From Dyadobacter fanqingshengii (lineage in GTDB: Bacteria; Bacteroidota; Bacteroidia; Cytophagales; Spirosomataceae): 64,000 nt of DNA. A model generated the notes under the pieces. It was not told where the DNA came from, searched no databases, and saw only the letters and a list, made by a program, of their open reading frames with translations. Shown piece after piece: positions 26,121-34,521 of this stretch. Numbering within the stretch: position 1 is the stretch's first letter; each line of letters opens with the position of its first letter. The stretch spans positions 5,144,501 through 5,208,500 of the forward strand of contig NZ_CP098806.1 of assembly GCF_023822005.2 (NCBI RefSeq), written 5' to 3'. A program made the translations under genes and the position numbers.

Positions 26121-27443
26121 CTAGCGGCGCATGGCTTTGCCCAGCTTACCCGCAGCTTGCATTGTGTTCATTTTCTTCATCATCTTGCGCATCTCGTCAA
26201 ATTGCTTGATCAGGTTGTTAACCTGCAAAATGGAAGTGCCGCTTCCGGCTGCAATGCGTTTCTTTCGGCTTCCGTCGATCATATCAGGGTTTTCACGCTC
26301 CTTTTTGGTCATCGACTGGATAATAGCTTCAATGGGTTTGAATGACTCGTTGTCAATGTCCATATCTTTCATGGCGCTGCCCATTCCCGGAATCATGCCA
26401 ATCAGATCTTTCACATTACCCATCTTTTTGATTTGCTGCAATTGACCCAAAAAGTCGTCAAAATCGAATTTATTCTGACGCATTTTGGCATTAATGCGTT
26501 TTGCTTCGTCTTCGTCAAATGCCTGCTGCGCGCGCTCTACAAGGGAAATGACATCACCCATCCCCAAAATCCTGCTCGCCATACGATCAGGATAGAAGGA
26601 ATCCAGTGCTTCCATTTTTTCACCCGTACTGATGTACTTGATAGGCTTGTCAACGATCTGACGAATGGAAAGTGCCGCTCCGCCACGTGCGTCACCATCT
26701 AACTTGGTAAGGACAACACCGTCGAAATTCAGACGCTCGTTGAAGGTTTTGGCCGTATTGACCGCATCCTGGCCCGTCATAGAGTCTACAACGAACAAGA
26801 TTTCGGAAGGATTAACGGCAGATTTAATGTCCTCAACCTCTTGCATCATGACCTCATCCACAGCCAAACGTCCGGCTGTATCGACGATCACCACTTTTTT
26901 GCCAATTTTTCTTGCATATGCCACTGCATTTCTCGCAATGTCAACGGCGTTTTTATTATCTGGTTCTGAATAAACTTCTACACCAACCTGCTCGCCAAGC
27001 ACTTTCAGCTGGTCAATCGCAGCCGGGCGATACACGTCGCAAGCCGTAAGCAAAACCTGACGGCCTTGTTTTTTGAGCAATGTGGCCAACTTTCCCGAAA
27101 AGGTCGTTTTACCCGAACCTTGCAAACCTGCAATCAGGATCACTGCTGGGTCACCCTTAATATTAATGCCTTCTGCCTGGCCGCCCATGAGCTCGGTAAG
27201 CTCTTCCTGAACGATTTTTACGAACATCTGGCCCGGTTCAACAGAGATCAGAATCTTTCTGTCGAGCGCTTTTTCACGGATCCGGTCTGTAATTTCCTTG
27301 GCAACTTTGAAGTTAACGTCGGCATCGACAAGTGCTTTGCGGACTTCCTTCGTGGTTGCGGCAACATTTATATCTGATATCCTATCCTTTCCTTTTAGTG
27401 TGCGAAAGGCGTTATTTAGCTTGTCCTGTAAGTTTTCAAACAT
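26121..27443 (-). CDS. ffh: Signal recognition particle protein Ffh
   Basis: 440 residues, full length. The N domain is followed by the G domain with GLQGSGKTTFSGKLA, DTAGRLAVDEVMMQEVE and TKLDGDARGGAALS. The methionine-rich M domain at the end has MTKKERENPDMI and RKKRIAAGSGTS, the signal-sequence and SRP RNA binding part. It binds nascent inner-membrane proteins and delivers them to FtsY and SecYEG. No SRP RNA gene was identified in the window. Confidence 0.97.
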   Translation of the reverse strand: MFENLQDKLNNAFRTLKGKDRISDINVAATTKEVRKALVDADVNFKVAKEITDRIREKALDRKILISVEPGQMFVKIVQEELTELMGGQAEGINIKGDPAVILIAGLQGSGKTTFSGKLATLLKKQGRQVLLTACDVYRPAAIDQLKVLGEQVGVEVYSEPDNKNAVDIARNAVAYARKIGKKVVIVDTAGRLAVDEVMMQEVEDIKSAVNPSEILFVVDSMTGQDAVNTAKTFNERLNFDGVVLTKLDGDARGGAALSIRQIVDKPIKYISTGEKMEALDSFYPDRMASRILGMGDVISLVERAQQAFDEDEAKRINAKMRQNKFDFDDFLGQLQQIKKMGNVKDLIGMIPGMGSAMKDMDIDNESFKPIEAIIQSMTKKERENPDMIDGSRKKRIAAGSGTSILQVNNLIKQFDEMRKMMKKMNTMQAAGKLGKAMRR

Positions 27444-27493
27444 GGAATGATATGTATGATTCTAAACCTTAAATTGAAATAAAACACAAAGGT

Positions 27494-27537
27494 ATAAATA
27501 AAATAAGGAGTACAGGAAGGTTAATTCCGGCACTCCT
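27494..27537 (-). terminator. Probable terminator of the 27.6 kb membrane protein gene
   Basis: AGGAGT at 27506-27511 pairs with ACTCCT at 27532-27537. An inner GGAA/TTCC pairing extends it. On the minus strand the stem is followed by TATTTTATTT. Confidence 0.55.
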
Positions 27538-27576
27538 ACAATATTTGGTGTGAAGCCCAAGCTTCCGAAATGACTC

Positions 27577-27906
27577 TTATTTGCTAAATTTTGCTTTGAT
27601 CCAACGGAACATTTTCTTCTCTTTTTCCCAAAAAAACGAAAACTGACCCAGCAAAAAGCCGTACATCAGTAAAAGGGTTTGATAAGTAGGAAAAATAAAA
27701 AGGATATAAGTGATGGTTTTGAGCCACATTGGAGTTAGTTCATCGTAACCGAGCAGGAAAAAAAGTCCTTTTCTAAGCCAAACCACGGATGAACCCGCTA
27801 AGCTAAAAACTGCTAAAACCAAAAGAACCTGTCTGGTTGTTTCCAATCCCCAACGTTCCTGCATTTTTCCCAACCAGGGCTGTGCGTTTTTTTCTCCGCT
27901 TTGCAT
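27577..27906 (-). CDS. Small two-helix membrane protein (DUF6787-like)
   Basis: From ATG 27906 it has 109 residues; the open frame extends 15 codons upstream but that part is not convincing. WLGKMQERWGLETTRQVLLVLAVFSLAGSSVV leads into the first helix. The second helix is around WLKTITYILFIFPTYQTLLLMYGFLLG. A basic tail (EKEKKMFRWIKAKF) then lies on the cytoplasmic side. I think it is the Bacteroidota DUF6787 type, but from memory only. No function is known. Confidence 0.7.
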   Translation of the reverse strand: MQSGEKNAQPWLGKMQERWGLETTRQVLLVLAVFSLAGSSVVWLRKGLFFLLGYDELTPMWLKTITYILFIFPTYQTLLLMYGFLLGQFSFFWEKEKKMFRWIKAKFSK

Positions 27907-28044
27907 ATTTATATATTTGGCAGCTTTAATTTTCACAAAGTAACAACGCATCGGGCAATTTTCCTCTATTTTAATGAATGTTTAATCATGGTTTAAGACA
28001 TGACCGCGATCATTTTTATAGTAAGGAAAAATCGCTTGCATTAC

Positions 28045-29178
28045 TTATAATGATGTTCCTATGCCCGGGTCCGAAAAGCGTTTGTCGGTAATAAACTGCT
28101 CGTCATTTAAGGTCTTCAAAAAGGCGATGATAGATTGCTTTTCTGTTACAGTAAGCTTGATTCCACGTTTTTGGCCAGCAACCTGCAGCAGCGGATCCAG
28201 CGAAGGGGATACAAAAATACTGTCCTTACTTGCGCTCTGATCATTGGCATAATGATTCAGAACCGCTTCTAGAGTCGTAAACCGGCCGTCGTGCATGTAA
28301 GGCGCGGTCAAGCCTACGTTGCGCAAGCTGGGAACTTTGAATTTAAGCCGGTCAGCTTCATTTAATGTAATCGCGTATCTTCCCTGATCATTGATTTTAG
28401 CAGGAATCAAACCATTGTTCCTGAAACTGAAATCGGTAAAAAGCTCGCTGCTGTGACAGGAAGCACAGTTTTGTTTAAAAAGGGCCATTCCCTGTTTTTC
28501 CAATGGCGTTAATGCAGATGCGTCGCCTTGCAGAAAATAATCGTAGCGGGAAGTTGCAGAAACCATCGTCATCATAAACTGCGACAATGCTTTCATCATC
28601 CGGTCCGCATTAATTTCATCCGTTCCAAACGCTGCTTTGAACATTTTGGGGTAATTTACCTGCTTGGCTGCTCCCGCCACGGGCGTCTTGCGCAATTTTT
28701 CAATGACACTTCCCACGCGTTCGCCCATTTCCACCTCATTCTGGATCGGAACCGGCGGAACAAGATCCATATCATGCACGCCTCCGTCCCAGAAAAAGCT
28801 CGGGCTCCAAGCCATATTCTGAACCGATGGAGAATTCCGGGTTCCCAACAAATCATCAACGCCATGGCTTAAATCATGTCCATGATGCGTGAATGCGGCC
28901 TGTTGCTGATGACAAGTTCCGCAGCCAATCTTATCTGTTCGGGAAAGAATGCCATCGTAAAAAAGGAACCGACCCAGTTCAACGCCTTCGGGTGTTAACG
29001 GATTTTTGGATAAATCGTAAACAGGATCAGGGAAATAAGCTGGTTTTTCCCATTCCAAAGGCGGTGGAATAGTATCCACAGGAAGCGTTGGTTCAGGCGT
29101 TTCTGACTCCTTATTGCAGGAAATTGTTCCCTGAAACAGGATTAACAGCACACCAAAAAGCCAAACCGCCTTTTTCAT
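28045..29178 (-). CDS. Di-haem cytochrome c peroxidase of the MauG/MbnH group
   Basis: 377 residues, a lipoprotein by its leader (LLILFQGTISC lipobox-like). Two c-type haem sites are visible: GCGTCH near residue 86 and NCASCH in the second half. Typical peroxidase blocks are present, such as RNSPSVQNMAWSPSFFWDGGVHD and FKVPSLRNVGLTAPYMHDGRF. It reduces peroxide or oxidises a partner protein in the periplasm. It lies 13 bases after an MbnP-like gene in one operon. This is the arrangement of mbnP-mbnH pairs, where MbnH oxidises a Trp of MbnP to make a copper site. Confidence 0.9.
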   Translation of the reverse strand: MKKAVWLFGVLLILFQGTISCNKESETPEPTLPVDTIPPPLEWEKPAYFPDPVYDLSKNPLTPEGVELGRFLFYDGILSRTDKIGCGTCHQQQAAFTHHGHDLSHGVDDLLGTRNSPSVQNMAWSPSFFWDGGVHDMDLVPPVPIQNEVEMGERVGSVIEKLRKTPVAGAAKQVNYPKMFKAAFGTDEINADRMMKALSQFMMTMVSATSRYDYFLQGDASALTPLEKQGMALFKQNCASCHSSELFTDFSFRNNGLIPAKINDQGRYAITLNEADRLKFKVPSLRNVGLTAPYMHDGRFTTLEAVLNHYANDQSASKDSIFVSPSLDPLLQVAGQKRGIKLTVTEKQSIIAFLKTLNDEQFITDKRFSDPGIGTSL

Positions 29179-29191
29179 TCAGCTAACTTAC

Positions 29192-30004
29192 TTATTTATT
29201 GATAATCTGGTCCAGACTGAACATACTCACGTAGTTGTCGGCTATGTTTTTGGAAAAAGGCATGAACATAACACTCGTGTTCTCCTTAATGCTCACTTTG
29301 GTCGGACCATTAAAGACTTTGAGAATGTCTGCTTTCAGATTAATCTGTGTCGCCGCATTTTTCGACACAGCCGCCCGCTGATCTCCAAAACCGATTCTGG
29401 CTACACGAATGTTATTCAATGTCTTTTCCGTAAGCCCACCAAAACCGCCGATATGATAATAAAATCTATTATTCGACGATGTTGCCGAGTCCGACGTGCC
29501 TTCGAGTTTCAGGAAAATGTAACCCGGGTTCCAGTCCCAATACATGGCTTCCTCATTAGTCGGCCCAGAATCTTTGTCCAGAATTCCTTTGCGCCTCGAA
29601 ATATCCGACACACTTCTCAGGCTGTCAATCCCTATGACGAATTCGATGCCCGTATAGTTGCGCGCCGGGACATTATTAATGGTAATTTGCTGAGAATCAA
29701 CATTGCCTTCCCGGATCAGGAAATAGCTGGAATCCTGCGGAACGGTGAAATTATTCCCGGCCGCGGCGGTAAGCTTAATGTTTGAGATGTAATAATTCAG
29801 CGTACTAACCGTAAAATCCTCCCCGTCAGCATTAATATATGTATCTGTGTCGAGCTTCAAATCCTTTGAGCCAACCACATTATCGAATCTTATTTTGATA
29901 CTGCCCGTCGGAAGCGGAACGGGATCGTCCGTACAAGTAAGAAGAGAAGCGCCGAAAACAAATGCCAGGACAGGCAGCAAAAGATATGAAAATGTTCTTT
30001 TCAT
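29192..30004 (-). CDS. MbnP-like copper-binding lipoprotein
   Basis: 270 residues with signal and lipobox (FVFGASLLTC). The mature protein shows SIKIRFDNVVGSKDL, STLNYYISNIKL, ARNYTGIEFVIGIDS and EEAMYWDWNPGYIFLKLEG. The last is the family hallmark with a WxWxxGY motif. In the methanotroph MbnP the partner peroxidase oxidises a tryptophan to kynurenine, creating a high-affinity copper site. Here both genes are adjacent, supporting the same chemistry. Whether copper is the true ligand in this organism is inferred. No TonB receptor is adjacent. Confidence 0.85.
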   Translation of the reverse strand: MKRTFSYLLLPVLAFVFGASLLTCTDDPVPLPTGSIKIRFDNVVGSKDLKLDTDTYINADGEDFTVSTLNYYISNIKLTAAAGNNFTVPQDSSYFLIREGNVDSQQITINNVPARNYTGIEFVIGIDSLRSVSDISRRKGILDKDSGPTNEEAMYWDWNPGYIFLKLEGTSDSATSSNNRFYYHIGGFGGLTEKTLNNIRVARIGFGDQRAAVSKNAATQINLKADILKVFNGPTKVSIKENTSVMFMPFSKNIADNYVSMFSLDQIINK

Positions 30005-30275
30005 GCCGTTAAGGTTGGGTAAAATGAGAGTCTGTATAATGTATTAAACAGAAAAATGGTAGAAATTATGCGAAATCAGCTCAGTGGAGGGTGAAAAATA
30101 TTCTTTATTTACAGAAACCTGCCGGGAATGTTTTCTCCATAGAATCCCGAAGAGTAATTTTCCTATATTTGCCCTTTAAACAATAAGGGGGCACTAACTC
30201 CGTTTATGTTCAAAGCTGTTTTTTGACCGGATTGACCTCTATTTCATTAGCTTAACATTCACTTTTATAACCAAT
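30005..30275. promoter_or_regulatory. Divergent promoter region, MbnP/peroxidase and exbB
   Basis: On the plus strand TATATTTG at 30164-30171 is an exact TAnnTTTG -7 match, but no TTTG sits 19 bases upstream. Transcription from it would give a leader of about 98 bases for exbB. No clear -7 element was found for the minus-strand operon. Confidence 0.4.
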
Positions 30276-30959
30276 ATGATGCTTCTACAAGCACTTGCTG
30301 ATTCTACTTTGGCCGCACCCGTTGCCACAGAGGGGCTTTCTATTATTGATCTTCTTGCAAAAGGAGGCTGGGTCATGTTGCCGCTCGGACTATTATTTCT
30401 GGCAACGCTTTTCCTTATTATCGAGCGTTTTCTCGGCATTGGCGCCAATGGAAAAATTGATCCGGGAGTGATTGACAATGTGAAGGATTTTATTCAGCAA
30501 GGAAATTTAAAATCAGCAGAATCGCTTTGCCGCAATCAACGCAATGCTTCGGGCAGGATTTTGGAAAGAGCAATAGGGCGCATCGGTTATCCAATCAAAG
30601 ACATTGAAACGACGATTGAAAATGCCAGTCAGATCGAAATACAGCGCATGGAAGGCAATCTTCCCTACCTGGGGGTTATCGCGGGTATTGCGCCCATGCT
30701 TGGCTTCGTGGGGACAATTTCCGGGATTATCCGTATTTTCTACGATATCTCTATTTCAAATGACTTCAATATCAGCACAATCGCGGGTGGTATGTATGAA
30801 AAAATGATCACGTCCGGATCTGGTCTGATCATTGGTTTGATCGCTTACGCAGGTTATCACTTGCTGAACATGAAAATCGACCGTTTTGCTTTGAGATTGC
30901 AGATGGCTGCTTCCGATTTTATTGACGTATTGCAGAAGCCTGTTGCTGCAAAGAACTAA
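30276..30959 (+). CDS. exbB: MotA/TolQ/ExbB proton channel family protein
   Basis: 227 residues with three predicted membrane helices: about 30-52 (WVMLPLGLLFLATLFLIIERF), 128-150 (LGVIAGIAPMLGFVGTISGIIRI) and 172-195. The conserved GIAPMLGFVGTISGI block lines the proton path. It forms the inner-membrane motor that energises TonB- or Tol-type transport with the ExbD partner encoded 15 bases downstream. A TolQ role cannot be excluded by sequence alone. Two adjacent Met codons start the frame. Confidence 0.92.
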   Translation: MMLLQALADSTLAAPVATEGLSIIDLLAKGGWVMLPLGLLFLATLFLIIERFLGIGANGKIDPGVIDNVKDFIQQGNLKSAESLCRNQRNASGRILERAIGRIGYPIKDIETTIENASQIEIQRMEGNLPYLGVIAGIAPMLGFVGTISGIIRIFYDISISNDFNISTIAGGMYEKMITSGSGLIIGLIAYAGYHLLNMKIDRFALRLQMAASDFIDVLQKPVAAKN

Positions 30960-30974
30960 TATCATTTCCAGAAT

Positions 30975-31367
30975 ATGAAAATACGTCGTAAGGCCCGTTT
31001 TGCTCCTGAGGTGTTCACGCACTCGCTGAACGATATTATGTTTTTCCTTTTGCTGTTCTTCTTGATCATCTCCACGATGTCTAATCCGAACGTGATCAAG
31101 CTGATGCTGCCCAAAGCATCCGCAACGCAGCAAATGTACAAAAAGCAGATAACCCTCTCAATTGATGATAAAAAGGGCTATTTTATTGATAAAGAGCCTG
31201 TTCCATTCGATCGGTTGGAAGCTGAACTGCAAAGCATTTTCGCTAATGTTGAAGACAAAACTATCGTATTAAGGGTAGATAAAAACCTTGCTGTTCAGGA
31301 TCTTGTGGACGTGCTGGAATTAGGTGCCAAAAATGAAATTAAAATGGTGATGGCGACTGCAAAATGA
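30975..31367 (+). CDS. exbD: ExbD/TolR family biopolymer transport protein
   Basis: 130 residues. A short basic N-terminus (MKIRRKARFAPEV) is followed by one membrane helix with the essential acid Asp20 in SLNDIMFFLLLFFLI. A periplasmic domain follows, with KQITLSIDDKKGYFID and KTIVLRVDKNLAVQDLVDVLEL. It is the partner of the preceding ExbB in the proton-driven motor. No tonB or second exbD gene follows, whereas many Bacteroidota loci carry them. The gene is convergent with the oxidoreductase gene 3 bases away. Confidence 0.92.
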   Translation: MKIRRKARFAPEVFTHSLNDIMFFLLLFFLIISTMSNPNVIKLMLPKASATQQMYKKQITLSIDDKKGYFIDKEPVPFDRLEAELQSIFANVEDKTIVLRVDKNLAVQDLVDVLELGAKNEIKMVMATAK

Positions 31368-31370
31368 TCA

Positions 31371-32396
31371 TCATTTTGCAGCGCTTTTATAAATCTCTTC
31401 CACAATCTTTTGTAAAATAGCGCCCTGTGCTGCATTACAAATGTTACTCGCCCTTCCCCCGCAGGCATCTAAAAACGCAATTGTATTTTTGAGTTGAATG
31501 TCGGTTTCTTCGAGATGCGGAAATTCCATATTAACGAGCTCTCCGTCCATTTCGCTGTACATGGAGAACGGGTTCAGCACTGCGCCAGCCTTTGTTCCAA
31601 ACACTTCCAGATTGACATTTTTCTCCATTTTCGTATTCAATGCAAATGACGTGGACAATGTGATGCTTGCATTGTTCGGGAAAGATAAATGGGCGAAACA
31701 AGCGTCTTCCACTTCAAATTTTGCTGCGGCCCAATTTCCCATAAGCCCTTTTCCACCCGCCTTCCCGATAAAATCGTAAGTGTTGGCAATGATCCGGTCC
31801 GGTTCAATGTAGTCTAGCAAACCCAATGCGAGATCCAGCACGTGAACGCCCAGATCCATCAACGCGCCGCCGCCCTGAATGGATTTATTTGTAAAGTTTC
31901 CCCAGCCGGGAATTCCCCTGCGGCGTAAGAAATTGGCTTTAATGTGATAGATTTCCCCCAATCGGCCATTTTCCAGTGCGCGTTTAAGCAAGCTATATTC
32001 CGGCGTTTGCCTTAGCTGAAAATTATAAGCGAGCACCTTTCCCTTTTTCTGGGCCAACTCAGCCATTTCATTCGCCTCAGCCGCATTGATTGCCGGTGGC
32101 TTTTCACACAATACATGGCAGTTGTTTTCCAGTGCTTGCATCGAAAATGGATGATGCAGATTATTCGCCGTGCAGTTGATGATCAGGTCCGGCTTATTAT
32201 CGCCTACAAACATTTCAGAAGCATTGTCAAAAGCCTGGGGAATCTCATGCTTATCAGCCAATGTTCTTGCTTTTTGGATATCACGGCTGCAAACAGCAAT
32301 AAGCTCAACACGCTCAGAAAGTGCTTTTAAAGCCGGAATGTGGTTTTGATCTGCAATATGGCCACCGCCAATGATGGCCGCTTTGAGAATGGGCAT
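31371..32396 (-). CDS. Gfo/Idh/MocA family oxidoreductase
   Basis: 341 residues from ATG 32396 (MPILKAAIIGGGHIADQNHIPAL), with an NAD(P) Rossmann motif GGGHIA. A longer in-frame start at 32438 adds residues that look non-coding. CEKPPAINAAEANEMAELA is the conserved EKP catalytic Lys block. GGGALMDLGVHVLDLALGLL contains the usual Asp and His of the C-terminal domain. These enzymes oxidise or reduce sugars, inositols or sugar-linked substrates. The substrate cannot be inferred from its neighbours. Confidence 0.9.
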   Translation of the reverse strand: MPILKAAIIGGGHIADQNHIPALKALSERVELIAVCSRDIQKARTLADKHEIPQAFDNASEMFVGDNKPDLIINCTANNLHHPFSMQALENNCHVLCEKPPAINAAEANEMAELAQKKGKVLAYNFQLRQTPEYSLLKRALENGRLGEIYHIKANFLRRRGIPGWGNFTNKSIQGGGALMDLGVHVLDLALGLLDYIEPDRIIANTYDFIGKAGGKGLMGNWAAAKFEVEDACFAHLSFPNNASITLSTSFALNTKMEKNVNLEVFGTKAGAVLNPFSMYSEMDGELVNMEFPHLEETDIQLKNTIAFLDACGGRASNICNAAQGAILQKIVEEIYKSAAK

Positions 32397-32456
32397 AAGT
32401 AGGGTTTGGAATAAGTGGTAGGAGGGCAAATGTATCAAATCATGGTGAGATGTCTA

Positions 32457-32487
32457 ACAAAAAAATGCCCGGAACCAGCCGGGCATT
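32457..32487 (-). terminator. Intrinsic terminator of the M56 peptidase operon
   Basis: AATGCCCGG at 32464-32472 pairs with CCGGGCATT at 32479-32487 around a six-base loop. On the minus strand it is followed by TTTTTG. Confidence 0.88.
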
Positions 32488-32521
32488 ATCATTGAAATAT
32501 GTTGCTGAAAGATGCAGCTTG

Positions 32522-33991
32522 CTACTTGGTTGTAATTTTGACCACACCATTCTTCCCTTTATCTCCATAAATATCCTCCGCCTTTGAACCCTTCAACACG
32601 TCCATACTTTTAATTTTTTCACTTGGAAAGGTCTTAAGAAAATCTGCATTTTCCATTTCTTTTCCGTCCAGAATATAGAGTGGAGAAAAGCCATAATGCA
32701 CCACTGTTGCCATTTTTTCGTCCAATTGAATCCGACTGCTCGTGTTTTTGGTATCACTTTCTTCCAATTGGAAATTAACAGGCAAAGTGAATTTGACATT
32801 AACAGGCTTTCCATTCTGTTTTCCTGGTTTCCATTTGGGAAATAACTTTAAGACCCTCACAGACTCTGCATCGCAGCCAAAACCGATGCCTTTCAACACA
32901 ACAATATCCTGAATGTTTCCCTCATCAGTAACGACAAATTGCAAAAAGACTTTGCCTTGCACGTTAGCATCGGCGGCCGCCTTGGGGTATTTGATTTTCT
33001 TACCTAAAAATTGAAACATTGCCTGTTGACCACCGGGGAATTCAGGCTGCTCTTCAACGACTGAGAAAATTTTCTCATTGGAAAGTGCATCGTTGGCAGC
33101 CTTTTCTGTATTGCGGGCAGCGATTTCTGCCTCATTCTGCTCAGTTCGTTCGCATCCTGCGACAAATAATGCCGTGCTTCCGATTACCGTCAGGGCGATC
33201 ATGTAGGTGCTGAGCATCCATTTCGAAGTTCTGTTTTTGTAGATCATACGAATACGATTTTTGATTTGCGATGGCTTAAAAAAATGATTTGTCAAAGATG
33301 TAATGGGCGCTTTTAATGCGTAGGCCACTAAAAATCGGGCATAATTATCCCGGTTAGGAGCTTGTGCATCTGCCAGAAATTCGTGGATTTCCTGCATGGA
33401 GCGCTTATATAACACCAGAAATGGGTTGAACCAGAAGAAGACTTTTAAAATCTCAATGAGCAGAATATCCAGGCTATGCATTTGCTGCGTATGGACCATT
33501 TCGTGTCTCAAAATCGCGTCAAAATGATGCTCGTAGTCATTTCGATTAATCACGATCCAATTCAAAAAAGAAAAAGAACCGGTGTTGTTAGAATCGATCA
33601 GTACAACGGTGCAATCGTCGAGCTTAATAATTTCTCCTGCTTTTAGAAATCTCCTTAACTGGTTAATGTGCCTGAAAAACTGAAATGCTGCCATGATAAA
33701 TCCAAGTGCGTAGATTGTCCAGATTATCTGCGTCGCAGTCATGAATGGAGCCGCTTCGGCCTGACTCGCCCCAACTGTAAAAGTGGCGGCGTTAACCTGA
33801 TATAAAGCGGGAATTGCAGGCGCGTTCTCTGGATAAATCAACAATGGAAGGAGAAAAGCCGCCGGCAGTGACGCCAGCAAATAATAGCGGTTCCATTTAA
33901 AGAATGTGTGGTTCCGCAGCATAAGCTGGTAACAAGCGAATAGCAAAATCCAGTACAAATTAACCTTTCCGAAGTATAATAGCGTTTCCAT
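32522..33991 (-). CDS. M56 (BlaR1-like) membrane metallopeptidase fused to TonB-C and plug-like segments
   Basis: 489 residues. N-terminal membrane helices are followed by the cytoplasmic zinc site RHEMVHTQQMHSLD (HExxH), then another helix near 265-283. The periplasmic part has a TonB C-terminal domain (EFPGGQQAMFQFLGKKIKYP, VQGKVFLQFVVTDEGN, FPKWKPGKQNGKPV). It ends in a segment like the plug of SusC-type receptors: PLYILDGKEM, then SMDVLKGSKAEDIYGDKG and NGVVKITTK. BlaR1-type proteins sense a signal and cleave their BlaI repressor. Here the repressor gene is 11 bases upstream. The signal is unknown; a beta-lactam is not indicated. Confidence 0.9.
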   Translation of the reverse strand: METLLYFGKVNLYWILLFACYQLMLRNHTFFKWNRYYLLASLPAAFLLPLLIYPENAPAIPALYQVNAATFTVGASQAEAAPFMTATQIIWTIYALGFIMAAFQFFRHINQLRRFLKAGEIIKLDDCTVVLIDSNNTGSFSFLNWIVINRNDYEHHFDAILRHEMVHTQQMHSLDILLIEILKVFFWFNPFLVLYKRSMQEIHEFLADAQAPNRDNYARFLVAYALKAPITSLTNHFFKPSQIKNRIRMIYKNRTSKWMLSTYMIALTVIGSTALFVAGCERTEQNEAEIAARNTEKAANDALSNEKIFSVVEEQPEFPGGQQAMFQFLGKKIKYPKAAADANVQGKVFLQFVVTDEGNIQDIVVLKGIGFGCDAESVRVLKLFPKWKPGKQNGKPVNVKFTLPVNFQLEESDTKNTSSRIQLDEKMATVVHYGFSPLYILDGKEMENADFLKTFPSEKIKSMDVLKGSKAEDIYGDKGKNGVVKITTK

Positions 33992-34002
33992 GGTTAACGG
34001 AT

Positions 34003-34377
34003 TTAGTGTTCGTTTTTGTGATCGTTGATCAGCTTCATGATCTCGTCCAGGTCCTTGCTTTTGAGATCGTTATCTTTCACGAAGAATGAAACGAGGTTGG
34101 GGAGTGAATTATCGAAATAGTTGACCATAAGCTGTTGCATTTCATGGCGCTTGTATTCCTCCTCACTGATCAGTGGAAAATATTCATGCGTTTTGCCATA
34201 AGCAGTGTAGCCAACAACCTCTTTTTTCTCGAGAATTCTGATGATCGTGGATACCGTGTTATAAGCAGGCTTTGGTTCGGGCATTTCGGCCAAAATGTCT
34301 TTTACAAAAGCCTTTTTCAATTGCCATAAGATCCTCATGATCTCTTCCTCGGCACGGGTTAATGTGCGTATTTCCAT
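34003..34377 (-). CDS. BlaI/MecI/CopY family transcriptional repressor
   Basis: 124 residues. A winged helix-turn-helix at about 5-75 (LTRAEEEIMRILWQLKKAFVKDI, YNTVSTIIRILEKKEVV) is followed by a C-terminal dimerisation helix. It binds dyad operators and is inactivated by proteolysis when the partner M56 peptidase is triggered. It forms a two-gene operon with that peptidase, 11 bases apart. Its own promoter carries matching operators (see 34396-34459), so it most likely represses itself. Confidence 0.93.
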   Translation of the reverse strand: MEIRTLTRAEEEIMRILWQLKKAFVKDILAEMPEPKPAYNTVSTIIRILEKKEVVGYTAYGKTHEYFPLISEEEYKRHEMQQLMVNYFDNSLPNLVSFFVKDNDLKSKDLDEIMKLINDHKNEH

Positions 34378-34395
34378 AATGTTGATTGTCTTGCT

Positions 34396-34459
34396 AGTAT
34401 TTCGAATTACTGAATCAAAGTTATTACTATTTAATTAGTTTCAAAACTATTTTATTAGT
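34396..34459 (-). promoter_or_regulatory. BlaI-type operators and promoter of the repressor/M56 operon
   Basis: Two dyads of the form ACTA-N6-TAGT lie at 34426-34439 (ACTATTTAATTAGT) and 34446-34459 (ACTATTTTATTAGT), exactly 20 bases apart. A third dyad AGTATTTCGAATTACT is at 34396-34411. On the minus strand a -7 box TAACTTTG (34416-34423) is an exact TAnnTTTG match, with TTTG at 34442-34445, 18 bases upstream. The first dyad sits between the -33 and -7 boxes. This is how a steric repressor would be placed. The ACTA half-sites resemble the BlaI/MecI operator. Confidence 0.72.
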
Positions 34460-34464
34460 TATAT

Positions 34465-34502
34465 GAAAAAAAATAAAAGCGGAAATGATGTTTCTCCGCT
34501 TT
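34465..34502 (-). terminator. Intrinsic terminator of the Uma2 gene
   Basis: AAAGCGGA at 34476-34483 pairs with TCCGCTTT at 34495-34502. On the minus strand it is followed by TATTTTTTTTC. It lies directly upstream of the repressor promoter. Confidence 0.85.
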
Positions 34503-34521
34503 AAAATGCTAAAAAAACTAA

